Source: an uncultured Megasphaera sp.
GTDB lineage: Bacteria > Bacillota > Negativicutes > Veillonellales > Megasphaeraceae
Direction: 5' to 3'
DNA: 64,000 bases
Assembly (NCBI GenBank): GCA_934193515.1
Contig: CAKPVJ010000002.1
Location: forward strand, 1-64,000
Of this stretch, positions 44,911 to 53,525 are shown piece after piece. The position numbers and the translations under genes are program-made. The stretch's first letter is position 1; every line of letters begins with the position of its first letter. Under the pieces are notes generated by a model that saw nothing but the letters and a program-made list of their open reading frames with translations, was not told where the DNA came from and did no database searches.

Positions 44911-45804
44911 ATGCCTATAGCAGATAAAATTATTCATTATACATCTGACGAACTGATTCGCGTTTCCGTCGCTGTCACTCGCAATATTACGGAAACGGCC
45001 CGCAAACGCCATCACTTGTCGCCAGTTGCCTGTGCAGCCTTGGGCAGGACGATGACCGGTGCGTTATTATTAGCTGGTGATTATAAAAATCATGAAGGGG
45101 TATCTTTGAAATTTGCCGGAGACGGCCCGTTGGGAGTCGTTCATGCCGATGCGTTTGATACGAATAAAGTACGTGGGTATGTTGACAATCCTACTGTCGA
45201 TTTACCATTAAAAGCCAACGGTAAATTGGATGTTGGCACGGCAGTCGGTCAGCATGGCCAACTTACGGTAACTCGCTTCACGCCGGAAAAGACAACCTAT
45301 ACGAGTCAATCCGAACTCGTTTCTGGTGAAATTGCAGAAGATATTGCTTATTATCTCTTTACATCAGAACAAATTCCTTCCACAATCAGTCTAGGCGTTC
45401 TTGTCAAACAAGACTATACGATTGCTGCTTCAGGAGGCTTTTTGGTACAGGCACTGCCTGGCGCTAAAGAAGAAGATTTAGCCAGAGTAGAAGCCAACAT
45501 TACACAAATCGGCCCGATTACGTCCTATCTGCGAGATCATCCGGATGGTGAAGAATTAGTATCCGTGATTTTAAGCGGTATGCATTATAAAGAATTATTC
45601 CGTCAAAACGCCTATTGGCAATGCACTTGCTCCCGACAGCGGATTGAAAATGTATTATTGACATTGCGGGATAAAGATAAAGAAGAATTGCTGAAAGACC
45701 CGCAGGTAGAAATGACATGTCATTACTGCGGCGCTAAATATGTAATCAGTCATGATGAATTAGCTGCTTTATATGCAGCGCATGCCAAAAAAGGGAAGGA
45801 GTAG
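44911..45804 (+). CDS. hslO: Hsp33 redox-regulated chaperone
   Basis: 297 residues. Hsp33 holds unfolding proteins when oxidised. The C-terminal redox switch has CTC (in WQCTCSRQR) and CHYCGAKY, the four zinc-binding cysteines. The N-terminal domain contains ALGRTMTGALLLAG and FAGDGPLGVVHADA. Presence in an anaerobe suggests exposure to oxidants. The phosphorylase gene starts four bases after its stop. Confidence 0.96.
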   Translation: MPIADKIIHYTSDELIRVSVAVTRNITETARKRHHLSPVACAALGRTMTGALLLAGDYKNHEGVSLKFAGDGPLGVVHADAFDTNKVRGYVDNPTVDLPLKANGKLDVGTAVGQHGQLTVTRFTPEKTTYTSQSELVSGEIAEDIAYYLFTSEQIPSTISLGVLVKQDYTIAASGGFLVQALPGAKEEDLARVEANITQIGPITSYLRDHPDGEELVSVILSGMHYKELFRQNAYWQCTCSRQRIENVLLTLRDKDKEELLKDPQVEMTCHYCGAKYVISHDELAALYAAHAKKGKE

Positions 45805-45808
45805 TGCC

Positions 45809-46603
45809 ATGGGATTGCTTGCTGTCATTGGCGGTACCGGTGTCTGCAGTCCGGATATATTAGAAAACCGGCATGAAAGCCAGTTGGACACGTTTTATGG
45901 TACCATTCATTACACCCGCGGAACCTATAAAGGGAAAGATGTTGTGTTTCTGCCTCGTCACGGGAGAACCCATTCGATTCCGCCGCATTTAATTAACTAT
46001 CGTGCGAATATATTAGGACTAAAACGGCTTGGTGTCACAGCTATTTTATCGACTACAGCAGTCGGTTCGTTAAATGCTAATTTTAAACCGGGGGATTTTG
46101 TGCTTCCCGATCAGTTTATTGACTTTACCAAAATGCGCCATACGTCTTTCTTTGACGGCGGCGAAAACGGAGTCGTTCATGTCGATATGACAGAACCATA
46201 TTGTCCTCATCTGCGCCAGACCGTACTGGATGCCGGCAAAGAATTGGGAGGATACACGCTGCATCAGGGAGGTACGTACGTTTGTACAGAAGGGCCGCGC
46301 TTTGAAACGCCTGCAGAAATAAAAATGTACGAAAAACTGGGCGGAGATTTGGTAGGCATGACGAACGTACCAGAAGTTTGTTTGGCACGGGAAGCTGAAA
46401 TCTGCTATGCAACCATCTCGATGGTTACCAACTTTGCTGCCGGTATCTCTTCTGTACCGCTGACACCTTCAGAGGTGTTGGAATGTATGGCAGAAAACGC
46501 GCCGCGCCTTCGCAGCTTAATCATGAAATGTATGGAATTGTATTCGGATACGGATTGTGACTGCCGCCACGCGTTAGCAGAATACGGCGGCTTTATGGTG
46601 TAA
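45809..46603 (+). CDS. MTA/MTI-type purine nucleoside phosphorylase
   Basis: 264 residues from ATG 45809 (AAGGAG upstream), MTAP/PNP family. Phosphate and sugar sites: IGGTG (7-11), RHGRTHSIPPH (50-60), TTAVGS (82-87), PRFETPAE and the sugar-binding MTNVPEV (184-190). At the base site the sequence is V206-T-N208-F, whereas adenine-specific MTAPs read TDYD. Asn there is the mark of 6-oxopurine enzymes, so methylthioinosine (or inosine/guanosine) is the likelier substrate. mtnA follows after one base and mtaD is two genes on, which supports a methylthio-nucleoside role. Confidence 0.88.
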   Translation: MGLLAVIGGTGVCSPDILENRHESQLDTFYGTIHYTRGTYKGKDVVFLPRHGRTHSIPPHLINYRANILGLKRLGVTAILSTTAVGSLNANFKPGDFVLPDQFIDFTKMRHTSFFDGGENGVVHVDMTEPYCPHLRQTVLDAGKELGGYTLHQGGTYVCTEGPRFETPAEIKMYEKLGGDLVGMTNVPEVCLAREAEICYATISMVTNFAAGISSVPLTPSEVLECMAENAPRLRSLIMKCMELYSDTDCDCRHALAEYGGFMV

Positions 46604-46604
46604 C

Positions 46605-47666
46605 ATGATGGAAACAATGCGCTGGAAACATGGCCAGCTAATCCTTTTGGATCAAACAAAACTTCCGCTGGAGGAAGCCTATATTACTTGTACAACATGG
46701 CAGGACGTCTATGACGCGATTTCTATATTGGCGGTTCGCGGTGCACCGGCCATCGGTATCGCTGCGGCCTACGGTGTCGTTTTAGCAGCACAGACGATTG
46801 TCAAAACAGAACCAACTATTTCCACGGCCTCCTTTTTACAAAAACTAACAGACTGCTGTCAGCAGTTGGATGCGTCCCGTCCTACAGCAGTCAATCTGCA
46901 TTGGGCTTTGGAAAAAATGCAAACTAAGGCAGCTTCATTAGCTCACCAGACACCAACAGCTATTCTGACGGCATTAGAAACGTTGGCTGTGCAGCTGCAC
47001 CAGGAAGATATAGAAATCAATACGGCTATGGCTGTATATGGTGCCGATGAATTAGCCAAAATTGGACATCCGTTAACGATTTTGACGCATTGCAATGCCG
47101 GGGCGTTGGCAACAGCCGGCGTGGGTACGGCATTAGGTGTCATCCGCATGCTGCATAAGCGGGGACTGATAAAAATGGTGTATGCCGATGAAACTCGTCC
47201 TTTGCTGCAGGGAGCTCGTCTGACAGCATTTGAACTGATGGCAGACCATATCCCGGTTACGTTAATTACGGATAATATGGCAGCCTGGGTTATGAAAACC
47301 AAAGGTGTCGATGCTGTCATTGTAGGAGCCGACCGTATTGCACACAATGGCGATACAGCTAATAAAATCGGCACATATGGCGTATCTATCTTAGCCAAGG
47401 AACATCATATCCCGTTTTATGTTGCTGCTCCTATTTCGACATTTGATATCTCACTGGCTTCAGGTACTGAAATTCCCATTGAGGAACGCAGTCATGATGA
47501 AGTCCGCATGTTTCACGGCGCGGCGACGGCATTGCCGGAGACACCTGTATGTAATCCGGCATTTGACGTTACGCCTCATGAAAATATTCAAGGTATTTTT
47601 ACAGAAAAAGGAACTATCCTTCATCCTAATGATGAAAAGGTTCAAGCATTTTTTTCAAATTTATAG
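46605..47666 (+). CDS. mtnA: Methylthioribose-1-phosphate isomerase
   Basis: 353 residues. Converts MTR-1-P to methylthioribulose-1-P. MRWKHGQLILLDQTKLP at the start, RGAPAIGIAAAYG, the catalytic Cys in THCNAGALAT and the Asp in VGADRIAHNGDTANKIGTY are all present. eIF2B-alpha-like proteins lack this Cys/Asp pair, so the isomerase call is firm. ATG 46605 and 46608 are equally possible starts. It begins immediately after the phosphorylase gene whose product it would use. Confidence 0.95.
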   Translation: MMETMRWKHGQLILLDQTKLPLEEAYITCTTWQDVYDAISILAVRGAPAIGIAAAYGVVLAAQTIVKTEPTISTASFLQKLTDCCQQLDASRPTAVNLHWALEKMQTKAASLAHQTPTAILTALETLAVQLHQEDIEINTAMAVYGADELAKIGHPLTILTHCNAGALATAGVGTALGVIRMLHKRGLIKMVYADETRPLLQGARLTAFELMADHIPVTLITDNMAAWVMKTKGVDAVIVGADRIAHNGDTANKIGTYGVSILAKEHHIPFYVAAPISTFDISLASGTEIPIEERSHDEVRMFHGAATALPETPVCNPAFDVTPHENIQGIFTEKGTILHPNDEKVQAFFSNL

Positions 47667-47684
47667 AAAAGAGGTCATTATCAC

Positions 47685-48926
47685 ATGGAATCAATTATTC
47701 GCGATATTAAATTAGCCAAAAGCGGTCATGAAAAAATCAGCTGGGTTGACCATTATATGCCGACCTTAAATGCGATTGGTGATAAATTGAAAGAAGCGCA
47801 AACCTTTAAAGGCAAAACAGTATGCGTCAGTGTTCATTTGGAAGCGAAAACAGCCTATTTAGCAGAAGTCATTCATCGTGCCGGCGCTAATGTCATCGTT
47901 ACAGGCAGCAATCCGTTGTCTACGCAGGATGATGTCGCTGCCGCATTAGTAGAAGACGGCTTAACTGTCTATGCTTGGTACGGTGCCACTGATGAAGAAT
48001 ATTTTAACTTCCTCAATAAATCGTTGGACCATAAACCAGATATCATCATTGATGACGGAGGTGACCAAGTACATCTTCTGCATACTACACGCCAAGATGC
48101 TATGGAAAACCTACTGGGCGGAACAGAAGAAACGACAACAGGCGTCAATCGGCTTCATGGATTAGATAAAGCCGGTACCTTGAAATTCCCAATGATTGCA
48201 GCCAACGATTCCTACTGCAAATATCTCTTTGATAACCGCTACGGCACAGGGCAGTCCACATGGGACGGCATTATGCGTACAACCAACTTGACCGTTGTCG
48301 GCAAAAAAGTAGTCGTTGCAGGCTATGGCTGGTGCGGCAAAGGCTGCGCAATGCGTGCTAAAGGCTTAGGTGCTCACGTCATCGTTACAGAAGTAGATCC
48401 CATTAAAGCAATTGAAGCTGTATTCGATGGTTTTGAAGTAATGCCGATGGAAGAAGCTGCTAAAGTCGGAGATATTTTTGTTACTCTGACAGGCGATAAA
48501 GATGTTATTCGCGGCGAACACATGAAAAACATGAAAGACGGCGCTGTAATGGCCAATGCCGGTCATTTTGATGTCGAAATCAACAAACAAGAACTGGAAG
48601 CATTAGCCGTTCGTCATTTTGAAGCCCGCCATAACATTGAAGGCTATGAACTCCCTAACGGCCATATTATCAACCTGCTTGCTGAAGGCCGTCTTGTAAA
48701 CTTAGCTGCAGGGGACGGTCATCCGGCAGAAATCATGGACCTTTCCTTTGCCGTACAAGCATTGGCAGCTAAATATATCCTCGAACATCATGCAGAACTC
48801 GACAATCACGTTTATGTACTGCCGCATGATATCGATAACGAAATCGCCAAAATCAAATTAGCTTCTATGGGATATTCCATCGATTCTCTTTCTGAAGAAC
48901 AACGCAAATACTTGAACTTGGACTAA
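47685..48926 (+). CDS. ahcY: Adenosylhomocysteinase
   Basis: 413 residues, the short bacterial/archaeal form. Splits S-adenosylhomocysteine into homocysteine and adenosine using bound NAD. HLEAKTAYLAEVI, ITGSNPLSTQDDVAAAL-like segment, and the NAD site GYGWCGKGCAMRAKGLGAHV are visible; EVDPIKAIEA follows. AAGAGGT precedes the ATG. Sits inside the methylthio-nucleoside run, 18 bases after mtnA. Confidence 0.97.
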   Translation: MESIIRDIKLAKSGHEKISWVDHYMPTLNAIGDKLKEAQTFKGKTVCVSVHLEAKTAYLAEVIHRAGANVIVTGSNPLSTQDDVAAALVEDGLTVYAWYGATDEEYFNFLNKSLDHKPDIIIDDGGDQVHLLHTTRQDAMENLLGGTEETTTGVNRLHGLDKAGTLKFPMIAANDSYCKYLFDNRYGTGQSTWDGIMRTTNLTVVGKKVVVAGYGWCGKGCAMRAKGLGAHVIVTEVDPIKAIEAVFDGFEVMPMEEAAKVGDIFVTLTGDKDVIRGEHMKNMKDGAVMANAGHFDVEINKQELEALAVRHFEARHNIEGYELPNGHIINLLAEGRLVNLAAGDGHPAEIMDLSFAVQALAAKYILEHHAELDNHVYVLPHDIDNEIAKIKLASMGYSIDSLSEEQRKYLNLD

Positions 48927-48942
48927 TAAGGAGCACAGCGCA

Positions 48943-50226
48943 ATGAAAAAACTCATTCAACATGTTGCCCTGTACCAGGACCATCGTATCAAAGAAAATC
49001 AAAACATTGCCATTGACAGTGATAAAATCATCGGATTTCCGGATGCGCCTATTCATGAACTCTATGATGAAATCATTGACGGCAAAAATATGTTGGCACT
49101 GCCAGGTTTTGTCAATACACATAATCATATTGCCATGACTGTATTCCGCAGCTATGCTGATGATATGCAGCTCATGGACTGGCTGGAAAAGAAAATTTGG
49201 CCGGCTGAAGATAAACTCGACAGTGATGTCGTATATGCGCAGACGATGCTCGGCATTGCAGAAATGATTCGCTGCGGTACTACCAGCTTTGCAGACATGT
49301 ATTTCTTTATGGATGATGTTGCCAAAGCCGTACAGGAATCCGGCATCCGTGCCTGCCTATGCCGCGGTATGACTGGCATCACGCCAAATGCCCAGCAGGC
49401 ACTCCAAGAAAGTAAAGAATTTTATCAAACATGGAACAACCAGGCAGATGGTCGTATTACGGTTATGCTGGGGCCGCACGCACCATATACTTGCCCGCCG
49501 GATTATCTGCGTCAAGTCGTCGACCTCGCTCATGAATTAGGAGCAGAAATTCACATTCATTTAAGTGAAACCAAAGGTGAAGTAGAAACCATTCAGAAAC
49601 AATACGGCAAATCACCGATTGCCCTGATGGATGAATTAGGCATTTTAGACTGCGGCTGCCTGGCAGCTCATTGCGTTTGGGTAGACGATGCCGATATGGA
49701 TATTATGGCGAAAAAACACGTCCGTGTCGCCCATAATGCAGGCAGCAATTTAAAACTGGCCAGCGGTATCGCACCAGTTCCTCAAATGCTGAAAAAAGGT
49801 ATTGTCGTCGGTCTCGGCACAGATGGGGCATCCAGCAATAACAATCTGGATATTATGGAAGAAATGCATTTAGCTGCTTTGATTCACAAAGCAAATACGT
49901 TAGATCCCATTGTCATTCCAGCGGAAACAGCTGTCAATATGCTGACAGAAGGCGGCGCAAAATGCCTTAATTACAAAAACATTGGCAAACTGGAAGCAGG
50001 ATATAAAGCAGATATTACGTTAGTAGACAGAGAAGGCCTGCACTGGTATCCTAAAAATGATACCATGTCCTTGTTAGCTTATTCTGCCAACAGTTTTGAC
50101 GTAGATACTGTCTTAGTAGACGGTAATGTACTGCTGAGAAATAAAGAATTTACAACTTTGGATATCGAAAAAATCAAATCCGAAGCCGAACGGACAAAAA
50201 ATAAACTATTTTCGTCGATTCAATAA
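48943..50226 (+). CDS. mtaD: 5'-methylthioadenosine/S-adenosylhomocysteine deaminase
   Basis: 427 residues of the amidohydrolase superfamily (MtaD/DadD). It deaminates MTA, SAH or 5'-deoxyadenosine to the inosine forms. Metal ligands: NTHNHIAM, the His of HIHLSETKGE, AAHCVW and the Asp of GTDGASSNNNLD. LMDWLEKKIWPAE is characteristic of the MTA/SAH deaminase group. Last gene of the run before a terminator. Together with the Asn-type phosphorylase upstream it suggests MTA is first turned into MTI. Confidence 0.93.
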   Translation: MKKLIQHVALYQDHRIKENQNIAIDSDKIIGFPDAPIHELYDEIIDGKNMLALPGFVNTHNHIAMTVFRSYADDMQLMDWLEKKIWPAEDKLDSDVVYAQTMLGIAEMIRCGTTSFADMYFFMDDVAKAVQESGIRACLCRGMTGITPNAQQALQESKEFYQTWNNQADGRITVMLGPHAPYTCPPDYLRQVVDLAHELGAEIHIHLSETKGEVETIQKQYGKSPIALMDELGILDCGCLAAHCVWVDDADMDIMAKKHVRVAHNAGSNLKLASGIAPVPQMLKKGIVVGLGTDGASSNNNLDIMEEMHLAALIHKANTLDPIVIPAETAVNMLTEGGAKCLNYKNIGKLEAGYKADITLVDREGLHWYPKNDTMSLLAYSANSFDVDTVLVDGNVLLRNKEFTTLDIEKIKSEAERTKNKLFSSIQ

Positions 50227-50235
50227 GATTAATAC

Positions 50236-50274
50236 AAGAAGAGATATGCGGCAATCGTGTATCTCTTCTTTTTT
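50236..50274 (+). terminator. Terminator of the salvage operon
   Basis: AAGAAGAGATA and TATCTCTTCTT form an 11-bp stem, with TTTTTTA after it. Confidence 0.9.
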
Positions 50275-50898
50275 ATATGTATTTATATATAGATACGAAT
50301 AAATGTTCTGCAAAGAAAATTTCATCTCGTCAAATATATGTTCGGCTATTGACCGCATACCTGAATAGATACTATCTCAAAAGAGCAGGGGATAGGGGAA
50401 AGAATACATACCGCTTTGCCCCCTACTCTTTTTTCTTATGAATAGATCCAAATACGTTGGTTATCGTATCAATACTATCAATATAGTATAAAAGGCACTA
50501 ATGAATAGATGTATATCAATGATAAGCACAAACATCTAGATACATATATATGACATAATAAAAAATTGTATATAAAACAGCAACTCAAATACACATAGAC
50601 CAGATACAGCAAAAAAAACAGCTCAATAAGGACACAGCAATTCAATAACTAAAATTATAGGATTCGTCGAAGAAAATTAAATACAGCATACAACGCATAT
50701 AAAATAATTCGCAAAACTATGATGAATGCCGATAGAAAATACCTTACCAATATGGATTGCCATGTCAAACGCTGTTACTATATAGATTGATATCTCCATA
50801 CTAAATCATATATATAGTAACAACTCAATACAAAAATTTTTATTGGTTCAATTTTATTTCATAAAAAAGGTATGCAGCTATATTACATATCATTTTTT
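50275..50898 (+). other. AT-rich non-coding stretch with short repeats
   Basis: No coding region is visible. A hairpin with T-run lies at about 50380-50434 (AAGAG..GGGG...CCCC..CTCTT, TTTT). TGAATAGAT occurs three times (50362, 50439, 50502), and a looser ACAGCAACTCAATA-like motif recurs near 50579, 50620, 50636 and 50819. Confidence 0.6.
50380..50434 (+). terminator. Hairpin with T-run in the AT-rich island
   Basis: AAAGAG/CTCTTT outer arms and GGGGAAAG/CTTTGCCCC inner arms (with mismatches) followed by TTTTTTC. It may back up the operon terminator upstream. Confidence 0.6.
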
Positions 50899-50940
50899 TT
50901 GTTATTTTACATATTGATGGTAAAATACTTGAAGAGGAGG
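50899..50940 (+). promoter_or_regulatory. Orphan promoter and Shine-Dalgarno site without a gene
   Basis: TTGTTA, 16 bases, TAAAAT (50921-50926), then GAGGAGG at 50934-50940. No ATG, GTG or TTG follows at a usable distance. A CTG-initiated frame of about 31 codons is all that is available. Confidence 0.6.
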
Positions 50941-50953
50941 ATTTACACTGATT

Positions 50954-50988
50954 ATTACATCCGATAACCTTAAATTATCGGATGTAAT
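50954..50988. repeat. Perfect 14-bp inverted repeat
   Basis: ATTACATCCGATAA and TTATCGGATGTAAT are separated by seven bases. No T-run follows on either strand, so it is not a normal terminator. It sits just after an orphan ribosome site. Confidence 0.8.
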
Positions 50989-51159
50989 TAAAATGCAATT
51001 TTTGAAGCCAGTCTATATCTCATTTATACCGCTTTATTAACACATTCGGTTAATTTTAGCAAACAATAATTATACTTCTATATATCTGCTTTATTCGTTA
51101 ATTTCGCTGAATTTTATTGACTGTTCGGAAGAATATCGGAAGAACGATTATATAAATAA
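50989..51159 (+). other. Non-coding AT-rich stretch
   Basis: Nothing recognisable on either strand. Confidence 0.5.
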
Positions 51160-51197
51160 AAAAGGAAAACGCATAATAAAACGTTTTCCTTTTTTAT
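51160..51197 (-). terminator. Intrinsic terminator, likely bidirectional
   Basis: AAAAAAGGAAAACG and CGTTTTCCTTTTTT flank a short loop; the A-run and T-run allow termination both ways. It would close the small minus-strand ORF. Confidence 0.85.
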
Positions 51198-51200
51198 TTA

Positions 51201-51341
51201 TTAATGTGTACTTGCCGTAATTGCGACTCCTATCATAGCAACAATAGTACTTACGATGAACGCCGTTATACTCGTTAACTTATAAAGGCTATCTATCTTA
51301 TCGTCAATTGTCTTGCTGATATCTTTTTGACTAGGTGGTCT
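51201..51341 (-). pseudogene. Small single-pass membrane ORF lacking a normal start codon
   Basis: On the minus strand about 46 codons read DISKTIDDKIDSLYKLTSITAF followed by a hydrophobic segment (FIVSTIVAMIGVAIT) and STH-stop. AAAGGAGG lies just upstream (about 51349-51357), but no ATG, GTG or TTG is in frame between it and the coding-like part. The pattern of a short helix then one membrane segment recalls XhlA-type holin-associated proteins of phages. Either a small indel broke the start or the ORF is a relic. Confidence 0.45.
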
Positions 51342-51381
51342 GTATCTGCCTCCTTTTGTTAAGTGTAATATGCTTTTTAGG

Positions 51382-51410
51382 TTTACACAATTCCTTAAGT
51401 GTGTTAAAAT
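51382..51410 (+). promoter_or_regulatory. Promoter of the secreted orphan gene
   Basis: TTTACA, 17 bases, TAAAAT. Downstream a tandem repeat ATGTATAATTAA/ATGTATAATTTC (51430-51453) adds further TATAAT-like sites. Confidence 0.75.
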
Positions 51411-51488
51411 AATTTAAAATAATCAGGAAATGTATAATTAAATGTATAATTTCTTCTATAATTATTTACGAAATCAGGAGGTTATTTT

Positions 51489-52037
51489 ATGAAACGCGTC
51501 TTCATATTAGTGAGCTTATTCTTCGCTTTTTACTTTTCTCCAGTAAATGCGATTGAATTTATCTGTGAGCCGGAAGACCATGATGCTGTATCCTACAACG
51601 TGTTTTTCTATGGGGCGACTCAGTTGGAGACAATGTTTATCAAGTTAGCACCCAGTAATCACCAGGACGAATATTGGCTCCGTATGTCGGAACTGTCTCC
51701 CCGAGATAAAGTTCTGAATGCGATTAGCATCGATATTGACGGTAAAAAATACGACCTTATAAGCACCACTCCCGACTTCGACGCAGATACCGTGGCTTCG
51801 GTAACCTATGTAGGTGAACCTGCCATGCGCACGAATATCCGGTTCTTTAAGTTATCCCCAGAAATCGTGCAAGGGTTTAAAACGGCTAAATCCGTTAAAA
51901 TTCGATACAGTACATATAAAATTTTAAACCAGATTGCACCATTGAAGACAAGTCATCTAGAAAACATCAATAAGGCCTTTTCTCTCGAGTATGAACAGTA
52001 CCCGGAATACTGGAAGCCTCGTGATGAAAGTAAGTAA
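51489..52037 (+). CDS. Secreted protein of unknown function
   Basis: 182 residues with a clear signal peptide (MKRVF, hydrophobic LVSLFFAFYFS, PVNA-I cut near residue 22). The mature part is rich in beta-prone and aromatic segments (ISIDIDGKKYDLISTT; SVTYVGEPAMRTNIRFF), without any family I recognise. AGGAGG precedes the ATG and a good promoter is upstream. It is followed closely by a 68-residue gene in the same direction. Both lie in the AT-rich island, so phage or element origin is likely. Confidence 0.75.
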   Translation: MKRVFILVSLFFAFYFSPVNAIEFICEPEDHDAVSYNVFFYGATQLETMFIKLAPSNHQDEYWLRMSELSPRDKVLNAISIDIDGKKYDLISTTPDFDADTVASVTYVGEPAMRTNIRFFKLSPEIVQGFKTAKSVKIRYSTYKILNQIAPLKTSHLENINKAFSLEYEQYPEYWKPRDESK

Positions 52038-52061
52038 TAGTCTATATAGGAGTATGATAAC

Positions 52062-52268
52062 ATGATTAAAAACATTGAATGCATCGATGAACTGGATGCT
52101 CTGTCTTTGGAGTCTTCCGTAAAAGATACAATCGAGCGTATGCAGTTAGATAATTACACTGTTGAGGTTCAATATAGGATCGCTTCGGAATGTGAAACTG
52201 ATGAGGATGGTAATCTACAGTCCACCGTGCATTATACTGCTATGGTTATCGGACGAGATAACCAATAA
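52062..52268 (+). CDS. Small acidic protein, weakly Cse60-like
   Basis: 68 residues, acidic, no membrane segment. The part TVEVQYRIASE ... STVHYTAMVIGRD resembles the ending of Cse60/DUF2758 proteins, small sporulation- or phage-associated proteins of unknown function; the match is weak. GGAG lies upstream of the ATG. Probably co-transcribed with the secreted protein gene 24 bases upstream. Confidence 0.6.
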   Translation: MIKNIECIDELDALSLESSVKDTIERMQLDNYTVEVQYRIASECETDEDGNLQSTVHYTAMVIGRDNQ

Positions 52269-52397
52269 AATAAAGAAATAAAAAAATCTCCGTCTACATT
52301 CTACATGGTACCAATATGTTAATTTATTTTCTTTTTAGTAAAAACTTGTTCTGACAAAAACGGATATAATTTAATGGTTGCACCTCTTTTTTTCTAA

Positions 52398-52409
52398 GAA
52401 CATATATTC
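52398..52409 (+). promoter_or_regulatory. Possible LexA (SOS) box upstream of the recombinase
   Basis: GAAC-ATAT-ATTC differs by one base from GAAC-N4-GTTC. It lies about 125 bases before the recombinase start, and no strong promoter overlaps it. Confidence 0.3.
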
Positions 52410-52532
52410 TCTAAGAAATCTATTCCGTCGCCGAAAGTATGTTCTATGTGCTTATATTTTCTATTTGACGAAATGAACCTTCCATGATAAGGTTATAGTA
52501 CAAATGTTTTGTAGTTAAAGGAGTGCCTTTAT

Positions 52533-53519
52533 ATGAAAAAATGTCGTGATAATTTCTTTATCGGACGAGCAGAAGCCATTGCAAACAATGAAAAGTTAAC
52601 AGCTAAAGCACGGCAAAGTATTTATATTGCTCGTGCTGATAATACCATCAAAGCGTATGAATCGGATTGGAATGATTTTTGTGATTGGTGTGACTATCAT
52701 CATGTTTCTGCCTTCCCTGCTATTCCTGAAACGATTGTCAATTATATTAATGATTTAGCAGATAATGCCAAAGCGAATACAGTAGCGCGGCGGATTAGTG
52801 CGTTGACAGAAAATTTTGATGCTGCTGGTATTCAGGATAATCCGTGCCGTTTCCCTATTGTAAAAAATGCCCTGCGAGGTATTAAACGTATGAAGGGAGT
52901 TATTCAACACGGCAAGCTGCCTATCCTATTTGATGACATTAAGGAAATGCTCACATATTTGGAAGGAGATACGTTACAGCAGGCACGGGATAAAGCGATT
53001 CTGTTGGTTGGTTTTTACGGTGCCATGCGCCGCTCTGAAATTGCAAATCTGGAAGTAAATGACATACAATTTACCAGACTAGGCATGCTGCTCACGCTGC
53101 GTAAATCCAAAACCGACCAGTATGACCAAGGACAGTTAATTGCAATTCCGATTGTTCAAGACCAAACGATATGTGCTGTCCACGCACTTAAAGAATGGCT
53201 GCGTCTCAGCGGCATTACTTCCGGGCCCGTATTTCGCGGCTTTACACGAAGTCATACTATCAGGAAAACAAAAATTTCAGACAAAACCATTGCGCTTATT
53301 GTCAAACATTATGTTGCGCTTATGGGAATGGATCCTAGAGATTACGGTGCTCACAGTCTGCGCCACGGATTTGCGACGACAGCCGCACAGCATCATGTAG
53401 AAGAACGCGAGATTATGCGGCAAACACGCCATAAATCACAGGCAGTTGTACGGCGTTATATTGATGAAGCCGACCGTCTTATTGATAATCCCGTTTTTAA
53501 AATAACTGAAAATAAATGA
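52533..53519 (+). CDS. Tyrosine-type site-specific recombinase/integrase
   Basis: 328 residues. An N-terminal SAM-like core-binding domain (about 30-115; NTIKAYESDWNDFCDWC) is followed by the catalytic domain. The catalytic set is complete: R166 (RRSEI), K191/K193, H274-SL-R277, H300 and the nucleophile Y309. Such enzymes integrate, excise or resolve mobile DNA. It lacks the XerC/XerD family look and stands at the edge of an AT-rich island, so it most likely served that element. AAAGGAG precedes the ATG. Confidence 0.93.
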   Translation: MKKCRDNFFIGRAEAIANNEKLTAKARQSIYIARADNTIKAYESDWNDFCDWCDYHHVSAFPAIPETIVNYINDLADNAKANTVARRISALTENFDAAGIQDNPCRFPIVKNALRGIKRMKGVIQHGKLPILFDDIKEMLTYLEGDTLQQARDKAILLVGFYGAMRRSEIANLEVNDIQFTRLGMLLTLRKSKTDQYDQGQLIAIPIVQDQTICAVHALKEWLRLSGITSGPVFRGFTRSHTIRKTKISDKTIALIVKHYVALMGMDPRDYGAHSLRHGFATTAAQHHVEEREIMRQTRHKSQAVVRRYIDEADRLIDNPVFKITENK

Positions 53520-53525
53520 TACATT

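Noticed and set aside
45809..46603. Adenine-specific MTA phosphorylase (mtnP)
   Set aside because: The base-site Asp of MTAPs is replaced by Asn208, so the mtnP symbol was not given, although MTA use is not excluded.
50362..50510. CRISPR array
   Set aside because: Repeats of nine bases with unequal spacing and no cas genes; too short and irregular.
50954..50988. Intrinsic terminator
   Set aside because: A perfect stem, but no T-run on either strand.
52533..53519. XerC/XerD chromosome-dimer recombinase
   Set aside because: It differs in the N-terminal domain and sits in an AT-rich island rather than a xer locus.
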